From Lachnospiraceae bacterium (GTDB lineage Bacteria > Bacillota > Clostridia > Lachnospirales > Lachnospiraceae), in contig SVEK01000001.1 in NCBI GenBank assembly GCA_015057405.1, positions 1 through 64,000 of the forward strand: a DNA stretch of 64,000 nt. The letters are read 5' to 3'. The notes below the pieces were generated by a model that saw nothing but the letters and a program-made list of their open reading frames with translations, was not told the origin of the DNA and did not search any database. Below, one piece after another: positions 17,098 through 25,907 of the stretch (within the stretch, counting starts at the first letter, position 1; every line of letters starts with the position of its first letter). Both the position numbers and the translations under genes were made by a program.

Positions 17098-17925
17098 TTA
17101 TTCCTTAAACAAATCAATAACTAATTTTGCTTCGCCCTGACCTATTCCTAACTGTTTGGAAATTTCAAGTACAGTTTTCCCTTGCTCCCATAAAGAAAGA
17201 ATTCTTTCATTTCTATCAGGGCCGGCTTTACTTTTATCAGTTTTTGATTTGCTCGAACTTTGCTTTTTACTTTCATTATTGGTAGATGATTTTACCGACG
17301 AAACATTTTTCTTTACAACAGAACTTTTAGTATCATCATTCTCCGGAGTAATTATTTTGTCAGTTTGTTCATTAGAAGAACTATTATTTCGCAGGACATC
17401 AACATGCGTATCGTCCTTTTTTACTCCGCTATTCTTCGTATTAGCGGTTTTGTTTTGTTTTTGTTTACCGGTTGTATCACTAACTGAATCTTTTGATTCT
17501 TCATTATTGTCAATAACTTTATTAATGCCATCTGAAAGCTTTACATATCTTATATCAAGTTCATTACACAAAACTTTCATTTCTTCCTGTTTCTTATTGA
17601 GCATATTATATAAGAACACTAATTGCTTATGTTCTTCATTAATCTTTTCCAGCACTTGATCCGAATACTCTTTAAATTCAATTATTTTTTCATTAGAAAT
17701 ATGACACAATCTATCTTCTACAGTATCAATCAATTCCTCAGATTTATCAGAAACAATATCTTTAACTCTGTCTTTAATTGTTGTTTCTTCTTTTTCGCCC
17801 CATAACGGCTGTATTGAAGAACCATCATAATTATTAATATTGTCAGATATTTTTTCAGTAACAAAAAAACTAATTACAACTAAAACACATCCGATAACTA
17901 TTAATGCAATTTCTAAGCCAGTCAT
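17098..17925 (-). CDS. DUF6115-like membrane-anchored protein, SwrB-like by position and architecture
   Basis: A 275-aa protein: an N-terminal transmembrane helix (residues 4-24), a coiled-coil-like stretch at 85-130, a long Ser/Lys/Asn-rich linker (about 140-235) and a C-terminal helix-turn-helix-like module RILSLWEQGKTVLEISKQLG followed by IGQGEAKLVIDLF. Bacillus subtilis SwrB, which promotes flagellar export-apparatus activation, has the same anchor-linker-small domain layout and sits at the same place between sigD and rpsB. I infer a related role; sequence similarity was not tested. AAGGAAGG precedes the ATG. Confidence 0.68.
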   Translation of the reverse strand: MTGLEIALIVIGCVLVVISFFVTEKISDNINNYDGSSIQPLWGEKEETTIKDRVKDIVSDKSEELIDTVEDRLCHISNEKIIEFKEYSDQVLEKINEEHKQLVFLYNMLNKKQEEMKVLCNELDIRYVKLSDGINKVIDNNEESKDSVSDTTGKQKQNKTANTKNSGVKKDDTHVDVLRNNSSSNEQTDKIITPENDDTKSSVVKKNVSSVKSSTNNESKKQSSSKSKTDKSKAGPDRNERILSLWEQGKTVLEISKQLGIGQGEAKLVIDLFKE

Positions 17926-17940
17926 TGAATAAATCCTTCC

Positions 17941-18258
17941 TTATATAGTAATATCAAATCCACCACCATAAACATTTGTTTTTTTTGTTTTTTCTTCTTT
18001 GTTGGCAGAAGATTTTTTACCTTTTCTTTTATTTTCGGCACTTCCTCCCCGACCTTCTTTTGCATCGAAAGAGTAATGTTCTGTTTCGCTTTTTGATGAT
18101 TCCACCGTACGTCTGCTATCGTGCTGCTCTGTTTTTTGGAAATTTTGATTAGTAGCAACATTAGCTTGTTCTCTTCCTCGGTGCTCATTAAACTGAACCT
18201 GCGAAACCTCTTGGGATTTTGGTGCAATCGTAACAATATCTATAGGTCTAATTGACAT
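17941..18258 (-). CDS. Small basic hypothetical protein in the fla/che operon
   Basis: A 105-aa soluble protein without membrane segments. It starts MSIRPIDIVTIAPKSQEVSQ and is Lys/Ser/Glu-rich and probably disordered from about residue 30, ending in a hydrophobic GGGFDITI. AGAGGTGG precedes the ATG. An overlapping frame (17922-18236) gives a similar length but has no ribosome-binding site. The gene lies between fapA (14-nt gap) and the SwrB-like gene (15-nt gap), so it is surely part of this transcript. The function is unknown; the N-terminal motif looks like the conserved part. Confidence 0.72.
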   Translation of the reverse strand: MSIRPIDIVTIAPKSQEVSQVQFNEHRGREQANVATNQNFQKTEQHDSRRTVESSKSETEHYSFDAKEGRGGSAENKRKGKKSSANKEEKTKKTNVYGGGFDITI

Positions 18259-18272
18259 AACAAACCACCTCT

Positions 18273-19874
18273 CTAAAAGGAAGAAAATCTTATATCTGCT
18301 CCTTCTTTAACAAAACATGTATGTATTGCTTCTGTTGATATTTTTGCAATAGTGCCTGCAATATTAATCACAACACCGGAACATGCATTTCCGTGTACAT
18401 ATATTCTACCTTTTTTACATGCATCAAGAGCCTGCATAATAGCATTTTTTTCCTCTCTTGCAGATTCAACATCACTAATATACTGTTTATATAATTCATT
18501 AGTTTCCATCATTTGTTTCATTTTTTCCGGCGATATCTTGTCTTTATTCTTCAACATCTTTTGGAAAACAGCTATAGTCTGTTTCATTTTATCAATCTCA
18601 TCTAACTTAAATTCAATTTCTTTTTCTAATTCATGATATCTATCCATTCGTCCGGGTTCAAGACCAATTTCAAGATTAGTAACCGAGCCCATTGATGAGC
18701 CCACATTTTTAGCTGTAATTCTTTTTGATGAAATAATAGTTCCTCCGGTAATAAGTCCTTTACGTCCGCTTGCAATAATTTCATCTGTTGCTCTAACGTT
18801 ACTATGCATTATTACATCAGTTGTGATTGTTCCCATAGCGGTAACTTCTTCGCAATTCTCGAAAAATTTAGATACAATATTACCACCGGCATGAATTACC
18901 GCCTTATTGGTTCCCTGAACGCCTAAACCTATTGTTATATCTCCACCGGCATCAAGCATTGCACCTTCAACAACACCATTTACTATAATATCACCACTTG
19001 CTTTTACTGAATAACCGGTATTAACATTGCCGGCTATAATAACATTTCCATTATAGTTTATGTCTCCGGTAGAAGCATCAACATTAGCAGGTACCTCGTA
19101 TACGTTAGAAACGTGAACAGTATTACCGACTAAAGATGCATGCCCGGAAACATCTGAATACATATCAAGTCCATCTTCAGATACTGAAATATTAATACCA
19201 TGTCTCAATATCATTCGCTCAACTTTTTTGGGCGGAATCGGATGTCCGAAAATATCAGTTCCGGCTTTTCCAAAATCTGCCGGTGTAAGATGGGCAAGCC
19301 TATCTCCTTTGTTAACATGTGAAATATTGTCAAGTTGGTGAAAATCAACACTTCCATCTTCATTAAGACGAGGTTTTGCAATAGCATCTGTTTCAAAAAA
19401 ATATTCTATATGAGCATCATGTCCGTGTACCGGCGGTTCAGCTTTAGCAAGTAATATATCAGTACAATATAATCTTGCTTTACAAAAGATTTCAATATTT
19501 CTGTTAACATAACCAAATGTAATTCCATTAAACCTTAATTCGTCTATTATTTCCTGTTTAGTCATTATTTCTCCGTCATTAGTAGGCGGATAAAATCGAC
19601 CGATTACTTTTAAACCCTGTTCATCAATGTTTAATCTCATATGTTCGTTTTGTCTGTAATTTTTCTGAGAGTTAACCTTGAATTCTTTTGAATAATTCCC
19701 GGCAGAAATATATGCATTAACAGCTTTCAAATCATAATCTGTAATATTTTTTGCATCAAAATAATATATGATATCATTAATATTGATTGGTGCACCATTA
19801 TCAATAGAACTTACACATTTAATATAAGTTCCGTCAGGTTTATTAATAACACTAAAATATCCGTTTCTGTCCAT
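18273..19874 (-). CDS. FapA family protein (DUF342)
   Basis: A 533-aa protein. The N-terminal half contains the FapA pattern including an APPxxGxDG-like stretch degraded to AEPPVHGHDAHIEY; residues about 245-370 form a right-handed beta-helix of Gly/Asn-rich turns (VIIAGNVNTGYSVKASGDII and VVEGAMLDAGGDI); a coiled coil follows (about 395-470). DUF342 proteins are common beside polar-flagellum and chemotaxis genes, and the coiled coil suggests a scaffold. The upstream in-frame GTG at 19904 lacks a ribosome-binding site; GGAGAGGT serves the ATG at 19874. The gap from sigD is 42 nt. Confidence 0.85.
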   Translation of the reverse strand: MDRNGYFSVINKPDGTYIKCVSSIDNGAPININDIIYYFDAKNITDYDLKAVNAYISAGNYSKEFKVNSQKNYRQNEHMRLNIDEQGLKVIGRFYPPTNDGEIMTKQEIIDELRFNGITFGYVNRNIEIFCKARLYCTDILLAKAEPPVHGHDAHIEYFFETDAIAKPRLNEDGSVDFHQLDNISHVNKGDRLAHLTPADFGKAGTDIFGHPIPPKKVERMILRHGINISVSEDGLDMYSDVSGHASLVGNTVHVSNVYEVPANVDASTGDINYNGNVIIAGNVNTGYSVKASGDIIVNGVVEGAMLDAGGDITIGLGVQGTNKAVIHAGGNIVSKFFENCEEVTAMGTITTDVIMHSNVRATDEIIASGRKGLITGGTIISSKRITAKNVGSSMGSVTNLEIGLEPGRMDRYHELEKEIEFKLDEIDKMKQTIAVFQKMLKNKDKISPEKMKQMMETNELYKQYISDVESAREEKNAIMQALDACKKGRIYVHGNACSGVVINIAGTIAKISTEAIHTCFVKEGADIRFSSF

Positions 19875-19916
19875 ACCGCAAATTACCTCTCCATAAAAAA
19901 TCACAAAAACAACAAA

Positions 19917-20696
19917 CTACGAAAATAAACTTAACAACTCCACATCATTACCCAGATTTTTTTTCATCTTACCCAATGCTTTTGTATGAAGCTGGGATAT
20001 TCTTGACTCTGACACTTCAAGAACATTACTTATCTCTTTTAATGTAAGTTCTTCATAATAATACAATAGTATTACTTTTTTTTCATTATCTGTAAGCGTG
20101 TTTAATGCTTCCAACAGCATATTACGTAATTCTTCTTTTGCAATACTCTTTTCAGGTTGTTCAAAAGCAGACTTCACAGTTGCATCAACTTTAATTTCAG
20201 TTCCCTGCTCCATAAAATCATCTAATGATACAATATTAGTATAATTAGCCTGTTGCTGCCAGCTTTCCAATTCATCTACCGTTATACCAAGTTCATCTGC
20301 AAGTTCTTCCTGCAGTGGAATACGACCATTTTTCGTTTCTAATAATGACATTGCATTATCAAGTTTCTTTTGTTTTTGCCGTAATGTTCTCGGAATCCAA
20401 TCCATTTTTCTGATTTGATCAAGTATAGCTCCACGGATTCTAAGACTTGCATAAGTCTCAAATTTGATACCTTTACTATAATCAAACTTATCAATAGCAT
20501 CAATAAGTCCAAAAATACCATAGCCAACCAAATCATCAAATTCAACCGCATATCCAAGATACATATTAAGTCTGCCTGCAACAAGTTTAACAAGTCCCGC
20601 ATATTCAAGTATCAGTTTTTCTCTTATTTGGGGAGTACGATTAATACTATATTGCTTCCAAAGCAAATCAATATCGTTTTCCTTCAAGCCAAACAC
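19917..20696 (-). CDS. sigD: Flagellar sigma factor SigD/FliA (sigma-28)
   Basis: A 259-aa sigma factor with region 2 (VEFDDLVGYGIFGLIDAIDK and KGIKFETYASLRIRGAILDQ), region 3 and a region 4 helix-turn-helix (LTLKEISNVLEVSESRISQL). The RGAILDQIRKMDWIPR block is diagnostic for the FliA/WhiG/SigD branch. It directs RNA polymerase to late flagellar and chemotaxis promoters; no flgM is present in the window. The start is non-ATG: GTG at 20696 or TTG at 20687, the latter better spaced from TAGGTG. Position after cheD equals that in Bacillus subtilis. Confidence 0.93.
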   Translation of the reverse strand: MFGLKENDIDLLWKQYSINRTPQIREKLILEYAGLVKLVAGRLNMYLGYAVEFDDLVGYGIFGLIDAIDKFDYSKGIKFETYASLRIRGAILDQIRKMDWIPRTLRQKQKKLDNAMSLLETKNGRIPLQEELADELGITVDELESWQQQANYTNIVSLDDFMEQGTEIKVDATVKSAFEQPEKSIAKEELRNMLLEALNTLTDNEKKVILLYYYEELTLKEISNVLEVSESRISQLHTKALGKMKKNLGNDVELLSLFS

Positions 20697-20727
20697 CTAC
20701 TCTCGCTTTTTTAGAAGTACTAATTAA

Positions 20728-21072
20728 TCATTCTTCAATTTCAAGTTGACCTGATTGTTCTGTGTATTCAGGAGATTCTAAATCAGATTCTGCCTCATTC
20801 TCTGCATTCTCTGCATTCTCTGCATTTTCCTGATTCTCCCTCATTTTCAGTTCATGTTCTTCCATTAATCTTTGTTTAACATTATACCTGATTTTTCTGA
20901 TTATTCTTTCTGCAAATAGTCCAATAATATAAAACAAGACAATAACAACTATAAGAATAATGAGAGCACGATTAATATCAGTATAATTAAAAAACACCCT
21001 TATTGCTAATATAACACTTGCAACCGAAGCACCCAAAAGGGTAATAAATTTTGCTATATATTTATCATCCAT
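20728..21072 (-). CDS. Small two-helix membrane protein between cheD and sigD
   Basis: A 114-aa protein with two hydrophobic segments (about 9-27 and 36-55), a basic stretch RIIRKIRYNVKQR, then a highly acidic tail that contains three Glu-Asn-Ala repeats. I do not recognise a family. It fits tightly in the operon (15 nt after cheD, 31 nt before sigD) and has an AAGGAT ribosome-binding site. The inside-positive rule places both ends in the cytoplasm. It may be a motility accessory, but nothing in the sequence fixes the role. Confidence 0.65.
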   Translation of the reverse strand: MDDKYIAKFITLLGASVASVILAIRVFFNYTDINRALIILIVVIVLFYIIGLFAERIIRKIRYNVKQRLMEEHELKMRENQENAENAENAENEAESDLESPEYTEQSGQLEIEE

Positions 21073-21087
21073 AAAAATATCCTTATA

Positions 21088-21573
21088 CTATATAACTTTT
21101 TCATTCATACCAACAATTTTAACTTTAAGCAAAGAAGTTTCAGGATCAAATACGATTGTTCTACCATGATTGAGTCCTGTATCTTCTGCAACAAGCGGTA
21201 TTCTTAGTTGTTGTAGTTTTTCTTTTACTGCTCTAATATTATTCTCTCCAACACGCATCATACTGTTACTGCTTCCAAAAGCAAACATTTGCGCTCCACC
21301 TGCAATCTTAGCCTGAATTCTCGCTTTAGAAGCCCCTCTATTAATAAATCCATCATACAATGCCTGAATACCTGTATCTGCAAATTTAGCAACATTAGAA
21401 TTATTCTGAATTATTGTGCTATCAGGTAACATGATATGAACCATACCACATTTTTTTATGGCCGAATCATACAACACAACACCAACACACGAACCAAGTC
21501 CTAATGTGGTAATTAAGTTGGGCGCATCACAATAGTTCATATCAGCAATCCCGATTCTAATTGTAGTTTGCAT
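21088..21573 (-). CDS. cheD: Chemoreceptor glutamine deamidase CheD
   Basis: A 161-aa protein with the CheD catalytic Cys in TLGLGSCVGVVLYD and the catalytic His in GMVHIMLPDS, plus GGAQMF near residue 95. CheD deamidates receptors and, in Bacillus-type systems, binds CheC and raises its phosphatase activity; cheC lies immediately upstream, supporting that circuit here. The ATG at 21573 follows TGGAGG at the right distance; an ATG at 21585 overlaps that site and is rejected. Confidence 0.94.
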   Translation of the reverse strand: MQTTIRIGIADMNYCDAPNLITTLGLGSCVGVVLYDSAIKKCGMVHIMLPDSTIIQNNSNVAKFADTGIQALYDGFINRGASKARIQAKIAGGAQMFAFGSSNSMMRVGENNIRAVKEKLQQLRIPLVAEDTGLNHGRTIVFDPETSLLKVKIVGMNEKVI

Positions 21574-21607
21574 ATAAGCCTCCATACTTATATCATTATA
21601 ATAATGA

Positions 21608-22216
21608 TTACATTCCTAACGCCTTCATAATCTTATGATAAGATTCAAGCGTAGGAAGCATAATACAGTGTCCGCCAAGTTCCATTCCGTCACATGTAAT
21701 ATATGATTCCATAAACAAAACTTTATCACTTTGACTTCCTAAAACAGCCATCGGAACACTTAGAATAGAAGCAGCCATATCAATTGTTGCAAATGGTTCT
21801 GATACACGAATATTGAATCCTGTCATTGATGCAAGGGAATTAACATATGCACTAACAATAATGTTACCTATTTCTTTAGATGCAGAGAAATCCATTTCAT
21901 CAAAAACAGTATCTTCAGTATAAGTCTTTCCAAGTAGTGCTGACAACATAACTCCGGCAGTTACCTTTGGCAGTATACAAATCATACTGCCATCGATATC
22001 GCCTTCAATTATAAGCATTATACCAAGCACAACCATTTCTTCATTGCCAAAAGATTTAAGCAAATCATTAAATCCCACAAGAGCAGCACTAGGTACGTTC
22101 ATCTCAACCTTTCTGTTAAGAATCTGTGATAGAGAGGTTGCTGCACTTCCGGCTCCTATATTACCAAGTTCTTTCATAATATCAAGATGCAGTGAATCTA
22201 TCTCATCTAATCTCAT
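21608..22216 (-). CDS. cheC: CheY-P phosphatase CheC
   Basis: A 202-aa protein with two copies of the CheC/CheX/FliY active-site motif E-x-x-N: LDIMKELGNIGAGSAATSL near residue 15 and FSASKEIGNIIVSAYVNSL near 110. Two sites mark CheC rather than CheX. It dephosphorylates CheY and cooperates with CheD in adaptation. A GGAGGT precedes the ATG; the gap from cheW is 11 nt. Confidence 0.94.
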   Translation of the reverse strand: MRLDEIDSLHLDIMKELGNIGAGSAATSLSQILNRKVEMNVPSAALVGFNDLLKSFGNEEMVVLGIMLIIEGDIDGSMICILPKVTAGVMLSALLGKTYTEDTVFDEMDFSASKEIGNIIVSAYVNSLASMTGFNIRVSEPFATIDMAASILSVPMAVLGSQSDKVLFMESYITCDGMELGGHCIMLPTLESYHKIMKALGM

Positions 22217-22227
22217 GAACTAACCTC

Positions 22228-22713
22228 CTACTGGAATTCTTCTTCCTCAACTAACATATTCATGTTGATAACTGAAATAAGTGTATCATTATCCTTAGCA
22301 ACACCCATAAGATAATTATCAATACTGCGCTGGTTTCTAAATGTTGGTTTTTCCAACGTATTTTCGTCAATGTTAACAATCTGCATTACTTCATCAACAA
22401 TGAATCCAACATATGCGTTATTTTCAAATTTAGCAATAATAATTCTTGTAGTGTTAGTATATTCATCCGGTTCCATGCCCATCCTAATTCTCATACTCAT
22501 AACAGGAACTACATCACCTCTAAGATTAATAACACCTTTGTAGTACTTTTGAGCTTTTGGTACTCGAGTTATTCGTTGCATACGAACTATATTTTCAATC
22601 AATGAAATATCTATACCAAATTGCTCGTTTCCTAATTTAACAACAATATATTGTCTTTTTTCTTCAACTTTAGAACCTAATGCTTCTATACGTTCTGCCA
22701 TATTATTATCCAT
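22228..22713 (-). CDS. cheW: Chemotaxis coupling protein CheW
   Basis: A 161-aa single CheW domain: QYIVVKLGNEQFGIDISLIE near residue 22, the PKAQKYYKGVINLRGDVVPV segment at about 57 and VGFIVDEVMQIV near 107. It bridges receptors and CheA in the signalling array. AGGAGGTG precedes the ATG. The cheA stop is 13 nt upstream. Confidence 0.94.
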   Translation of the reverse strand: MDNNMAERIEALGSKVEEKRQYIVVKLGNEQFGIDISLIENIVRMQRITRVPKAQKYYKGVINLRGDVVPVMSMRIRMGMEPDEYTNTTRIIIAKFENNAYVGFIVDEVMQIVNIDENTLEKPTFRNQRSIDNYLMGVAKDNDTLISVINMNMLVEEEEFQ

Positions 22714-22726
22714 AATTTCACACCTC

Positions 22727-24823
22727 CTATACTAATGCATTAACATCAAGTATCAGAGCCACTTCACCATCTCCAAGAATAGTTGCTCCGCCAATCATCT
22801 TAACGTTTTTAATGTACTGTCCAATTGACTTGATAACAATTTCCTGCTGTCCGATAAGCTGGTCAATTACAAGTCCTGCCTGCTTATCTCCTTTATTTAC
22901 AATAACAACCGTAAGATTCTCAATTCCTTCATCATCTGTTTCGATATCAAGAACCTCACGTAGTCTGATTATCGGAATGACATTACCTCTAAGGTTAATA
23001 ACTTCTTTACCCTGAACAAATTTAATGTCAGAAACAGGAATATCCTCAATTGTCTGTATACTACCAAGCGGAATTGCATATTTTTCTTCTCCAACCTCAG
23101 CCATAAGTGCCTGAATAATAGCAAGTGTAAGCGGAAGTCTGATTGTGAATACACTTCCGACACCAAGTTCAGTTTTTGCTTCAATGCTTCCACCAAGAGA
23201 TTCAACATTGGTACGAACAACATCAAGACCAACACCTCTTCCTGACAAATCAGAAACTTTTTCAGCAGTTGAGAAGCTTGGCCTGAATAAAAGTTCAATA
23301 GCATCTTTATCGCTCATCTTCTCAGCCTGCTCGTGTGTAATATGGCCTTTTTCTATTGCTTTTCTCTTAATCACTTCAACATTGATTCCGGCACCGTCAT
23401 CTCTTACTTCAATAACAACGTTATTACCATCCTGATATGCATCAAGGAAAATGGAACCAACTTCTGGTTTTCCGGCTTTAATTCTGTCTTCATTACTCTC
23501 AAGTCCATGATCGGCAGAATTACGAAGAAGATGCATAAGAGGATCGCCAATCTCATCTATAACTGTTCTATCCAATTCTGTTTCTTCACCGGACATAAAT
23601 AATTCCATTTTCTTATCAAGTTTCTTACTAATATCCCTAATCATTCTTGGGAAACGATTAACTACACTTTCAATCGGAACCATTCGAACTTTCATAACAG
23701 ATTCATGAAGATTTGTTGTAACTCTTTCGAGATATTCAATCTGTTCCTTAAATGCAGTTTCGTCACTTGTATCAGCTAATACATTCATTGAAACAAGTCC
23801 ATTTTTAGCAATAATAAGCTCACTTACAAGATTCATAAGTGTATCAAGTTTTTCAATATCTACACGAACTGAACGTCCTGTATGTTTACTGTTAGACTTG
23901 ACAGCCTTACCTTGATTTTTATCACCTGCTTTTGACTGTTCTGATGTAGCACTACCGGCTGTAACCGCTTTACTGTCTAAAACAGGGTATTCGTCGCCAC
24001 CATCCGCTATCTGCTGCGGAGTAACATATGTAGTAACAATAGTTTCTTTAATTTCTGAAACACCCAATATTACTTTTTTGACAGCTTCACAAGAAAGCTC
24101 TGTTGCAAATATCAGACTGAATTCAAGATCAAACTCTTCATCTTCAATTTTTTCAATAGTAGGTAATGATTTAATAACCTCACCTTTATCTTCCAAAGCT
24201 TTGAATACAAGGAAAGCTCTCGCCGATTTAAGAATACAGGTATCAATAAGTCGAACTGTAATGCCGATCATATTTTTACCATCATCTTTCAACTTGTTTA
24301 TGTATGTTTTTTCGCCTTCATTAATAGTTATCTTACTAATTCTGTCATCTATAGGTTCATCACCAGTTGTATCAGGAATATCATTTTTAGTTTCCGTAGC
24401 TGACACATCTGCAGACACCGGATTATTACCGGTTCTTTCATTGAACATCTCCTTAAGACCGCGAATAATATCTTCACAATCATTGTCGCCTTCAGTTGAA
24501 GTTTCAATTACAGACTTTAAGTAACCTTCAAGAGCATCTAATCCTCTAAATAAAATATCAACAAGCTTTGAGGTTACGGTCATGTTATCATTACGAATCT
24601 CCTGAAATACATTTTCCATATCATGGGTAAGACGTTTCATCCTTTCAAAGCCCATTGTTCCTGCCATCCCTTTAAGAGAATGTGCAGCTCTGAATATTTC
24701 ATTGATCGTATCTTTATTATCCGGTTCCTTCTCAAGAATCAAAAGGTGTTCATTAAGACTCTGAACATGTTCTCTTGTTTCATCTATAAATATTTCTAAA
24801 TATTGACTTGTATCCATAATCAT
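22727..24823 (-). CDS. cheA: Chemotaxis histidine kinase CheA
   Basis: A 698-aa kinase with the full domain set: Hpt P1 with FRAAHSLKGMAGTMGF (phosphorylated His 48), a P2 region at about 180-275, dimerisation domain P3 at about 325-390, an ATPase domain with HLLRNSADHGLE, DDGAGI and GRGVGLDVVRTN, and a C-terminal CheW-like P5. It autophosphorylates and passes phosphate to CheY and CheB, both encoded here. The first ATG overlaps the cheB stop as ATGA; a second ATG two codons on (24817) is equally compatible with GGGGGTG. Confidence 0.95.
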   Translation of the reverse strand: MIMDTSQYLEIFIDETREHVQSLNEHLLILEKEPDNKDTINEIFRAAHSLKGMAGTMGFERMKRLTHDMENVFQEIRNDNMTVTSKLVDILFRGLDALEGYLKSVIETSTEGDNDCEDIIRGLKEMFNERTGNNPVSADVSATETKNDIPDTTGDEPIDDRISKITINEGEKTYINKLKDDGKNMIGITVRLIDTCILKSARAFLVFKALEDKGEVIKSLPTIEKIEDEEFDLEFSLIFATELSCEAVKKVILGVSEIKETIVTTYVTPQQIADGGDEYPVLDSKAVTAGSATSEQSKAGDKNQGKAVKSNSKHTGRSVRVDIEKLDTLMNLVSELIIAKNGLVSMNVLADTSDETAFKEQIEYLERVTTNLHESVMKVRMVPIESVVNRFPRMIRDISKKLDKKMELFMSGEETELDRTVIDEIGDPLMHLLRNSADHGLESNEDRIKAGKPEVGSIFLDAYQDGNNVVIEVRDDGAGINVEVIKRKAIEKGHITHEQAEKMSDKDAIELLFRPSFSTAEKVSDLSGRGVGLDVVRTNVESLGGSIEAKTELGVGSVFTIRLPLTLAIIQALMAEVGEEKYAIPLGSIQTIEDIPVSDIKFVQGKEVINLRGNVIPIIRLREVLDIETDDEGIENLTVVIVNKGDKQAGLVIDQLIGQQEIVIKSIGQYIKNVKMIGGATILGDGEVALILDVNALV

Positions 24824-25896
24824 CGCACCCCCGTAATACTTGTAATAGCACTTGCAATTTCAGATAACGGCTGTACTTCATCCGTAATACCTGTTTCAAA
24901 TATCATCTTAGGCATACCGTATACCGTACAGGTTTCTTTATTCTGCGCTATAACATAGATTTTTTTCTTGTCTTTCAAATACTTAATTCCTTTTGAACCA
25001 TCAGCACCCATTCCGGTCATTACAACACAAACAACATGATCATACGGCAAATCAGCTATAGACTCATACATAATATCTGCACATGGTCTTAATCCACCAA
25101 CAGGAGCATCTAAAACCAATTTAATTACATCACCAACACCTCGTTTGTGTATAATCTTAAGGTGATACCCTCCTTTCGCAATATAAACAGTACCCTTCTT
25201 TAACAAATCTCCGTCTTCAGCTTCCTTAACTTTTACTTTACTAATCTCATTAAGACGTTCTGCCAATGACTTTGTAAAACCTTCCGGCATGTGTTGAACA
25301 ATTACCATCGGTGCATCAATATTATCCGGCAATAAAGGAACAACTTCCTGTAATGCTTTTGGTCCTCCTGTAGAACATGCCAGAGCAATAAGATTGTTGC
25401 CCGGAAGAGACTTATGTGGTCTCTTGCCGATACTCTCACGTTTTTTTACAATCTCATCGGCTGACATTACCTTTTTGCGCGCTTCCGGTGATGCAACTGA
25501 CGAAACTGCACAATGAACCATGTCGATAATACTTTTGCTGAAAGTAGCACCTTTAATATCATTAAGTCCTGACGGTTTTTTAACAAAATCAAAAGCACCG
25601 TATTCAAGACATTTGATAGTTTCTTCACCACTTTCTGCTGCAACGGAGCTAACTAATACAACAGTTAAATTCAATCCTTTTTCATTTACCTGACGTAAGA
25701 ATTCAACACCGTTCATCTTAGGCATCTGGATGTCTAAAATAATGCAATCATATTTTTTCTTCTGAACCATCTCCAGTGCCATCCGACCATCAAATGCAAA
25801 ATCTTCAACACATAATTCTTCATCACAATTTATTATATCAGAAAGCACCTTTCTCATGAGTGCAGAGTCATCAACAATCAAAATATTTTTTTTCAT
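24820..25896 (-). CDS. cheB: Receptor methylesterase/deamidase CheB
   Basis: A 358-aa two-domain enzyme. The receiver domain has phosphoacceptor Asp 55 in CIILDIQMPKMNG. The esterase domain has its catalytic Ser in IALACSTGGPKAL, His in VIVQHMPEGFT and Asp in MTGMGADGSKG. It removes methyl groups from chemoreceptors when phosphorylated by CheA. No cheR is in the window. GGGGAGG precedes the ATG. Confidence 0.95.
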   Translation of the reverse strand: MKKNILIVDDSALMRKVLSDIINCDEELCVEDFAFDGRMALEMVQKKKYDCIILDIQMPKMNGVEFLRQVNEKGLNLTVVLVSSVAAESGEETIKCLEYGAFDFVKKPSGLNDIKGATFSKSIIDMVHCAVSSVASPEARKKVMSADEIVKKRESIGKRPHKSLPGNNLIALACSTGGPKALQEVVPLLPDNIDAPMVIVQHMPEGFTKSLAERLNEISKVKVKEAEDGDLLKKGTVYIAKGGYHLKIIHKRGVGDVIKLVLDAPVGGLRPCADIMYESIADLPYDHVVCVVMTGMGADGSKGIKYLKDKKKIYVIAQNKETCTVYGMPKMIFETGITDEVQPLSEIASAITSITGVR

Positions 25897-25907
25897 ATAT
25901 GCCTCCC

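Noticed and set aside
17156-17659. Plus-strand open frame of 167 aa opposite the SwrB-like gene
   Set aside because: It mirrors the Ser/Lys-rich linker of the minus-strand gene, has no ribosome-binding site and shows no recognisable domain.
17922-18236. Alternative minus-strand frame over the small basic protein gene
   Set aside because: The frame at 17941-18258 has a good Shine-Dalgarno sequence and ends within the normal gap; this one has neither a site nor a plausible composition.
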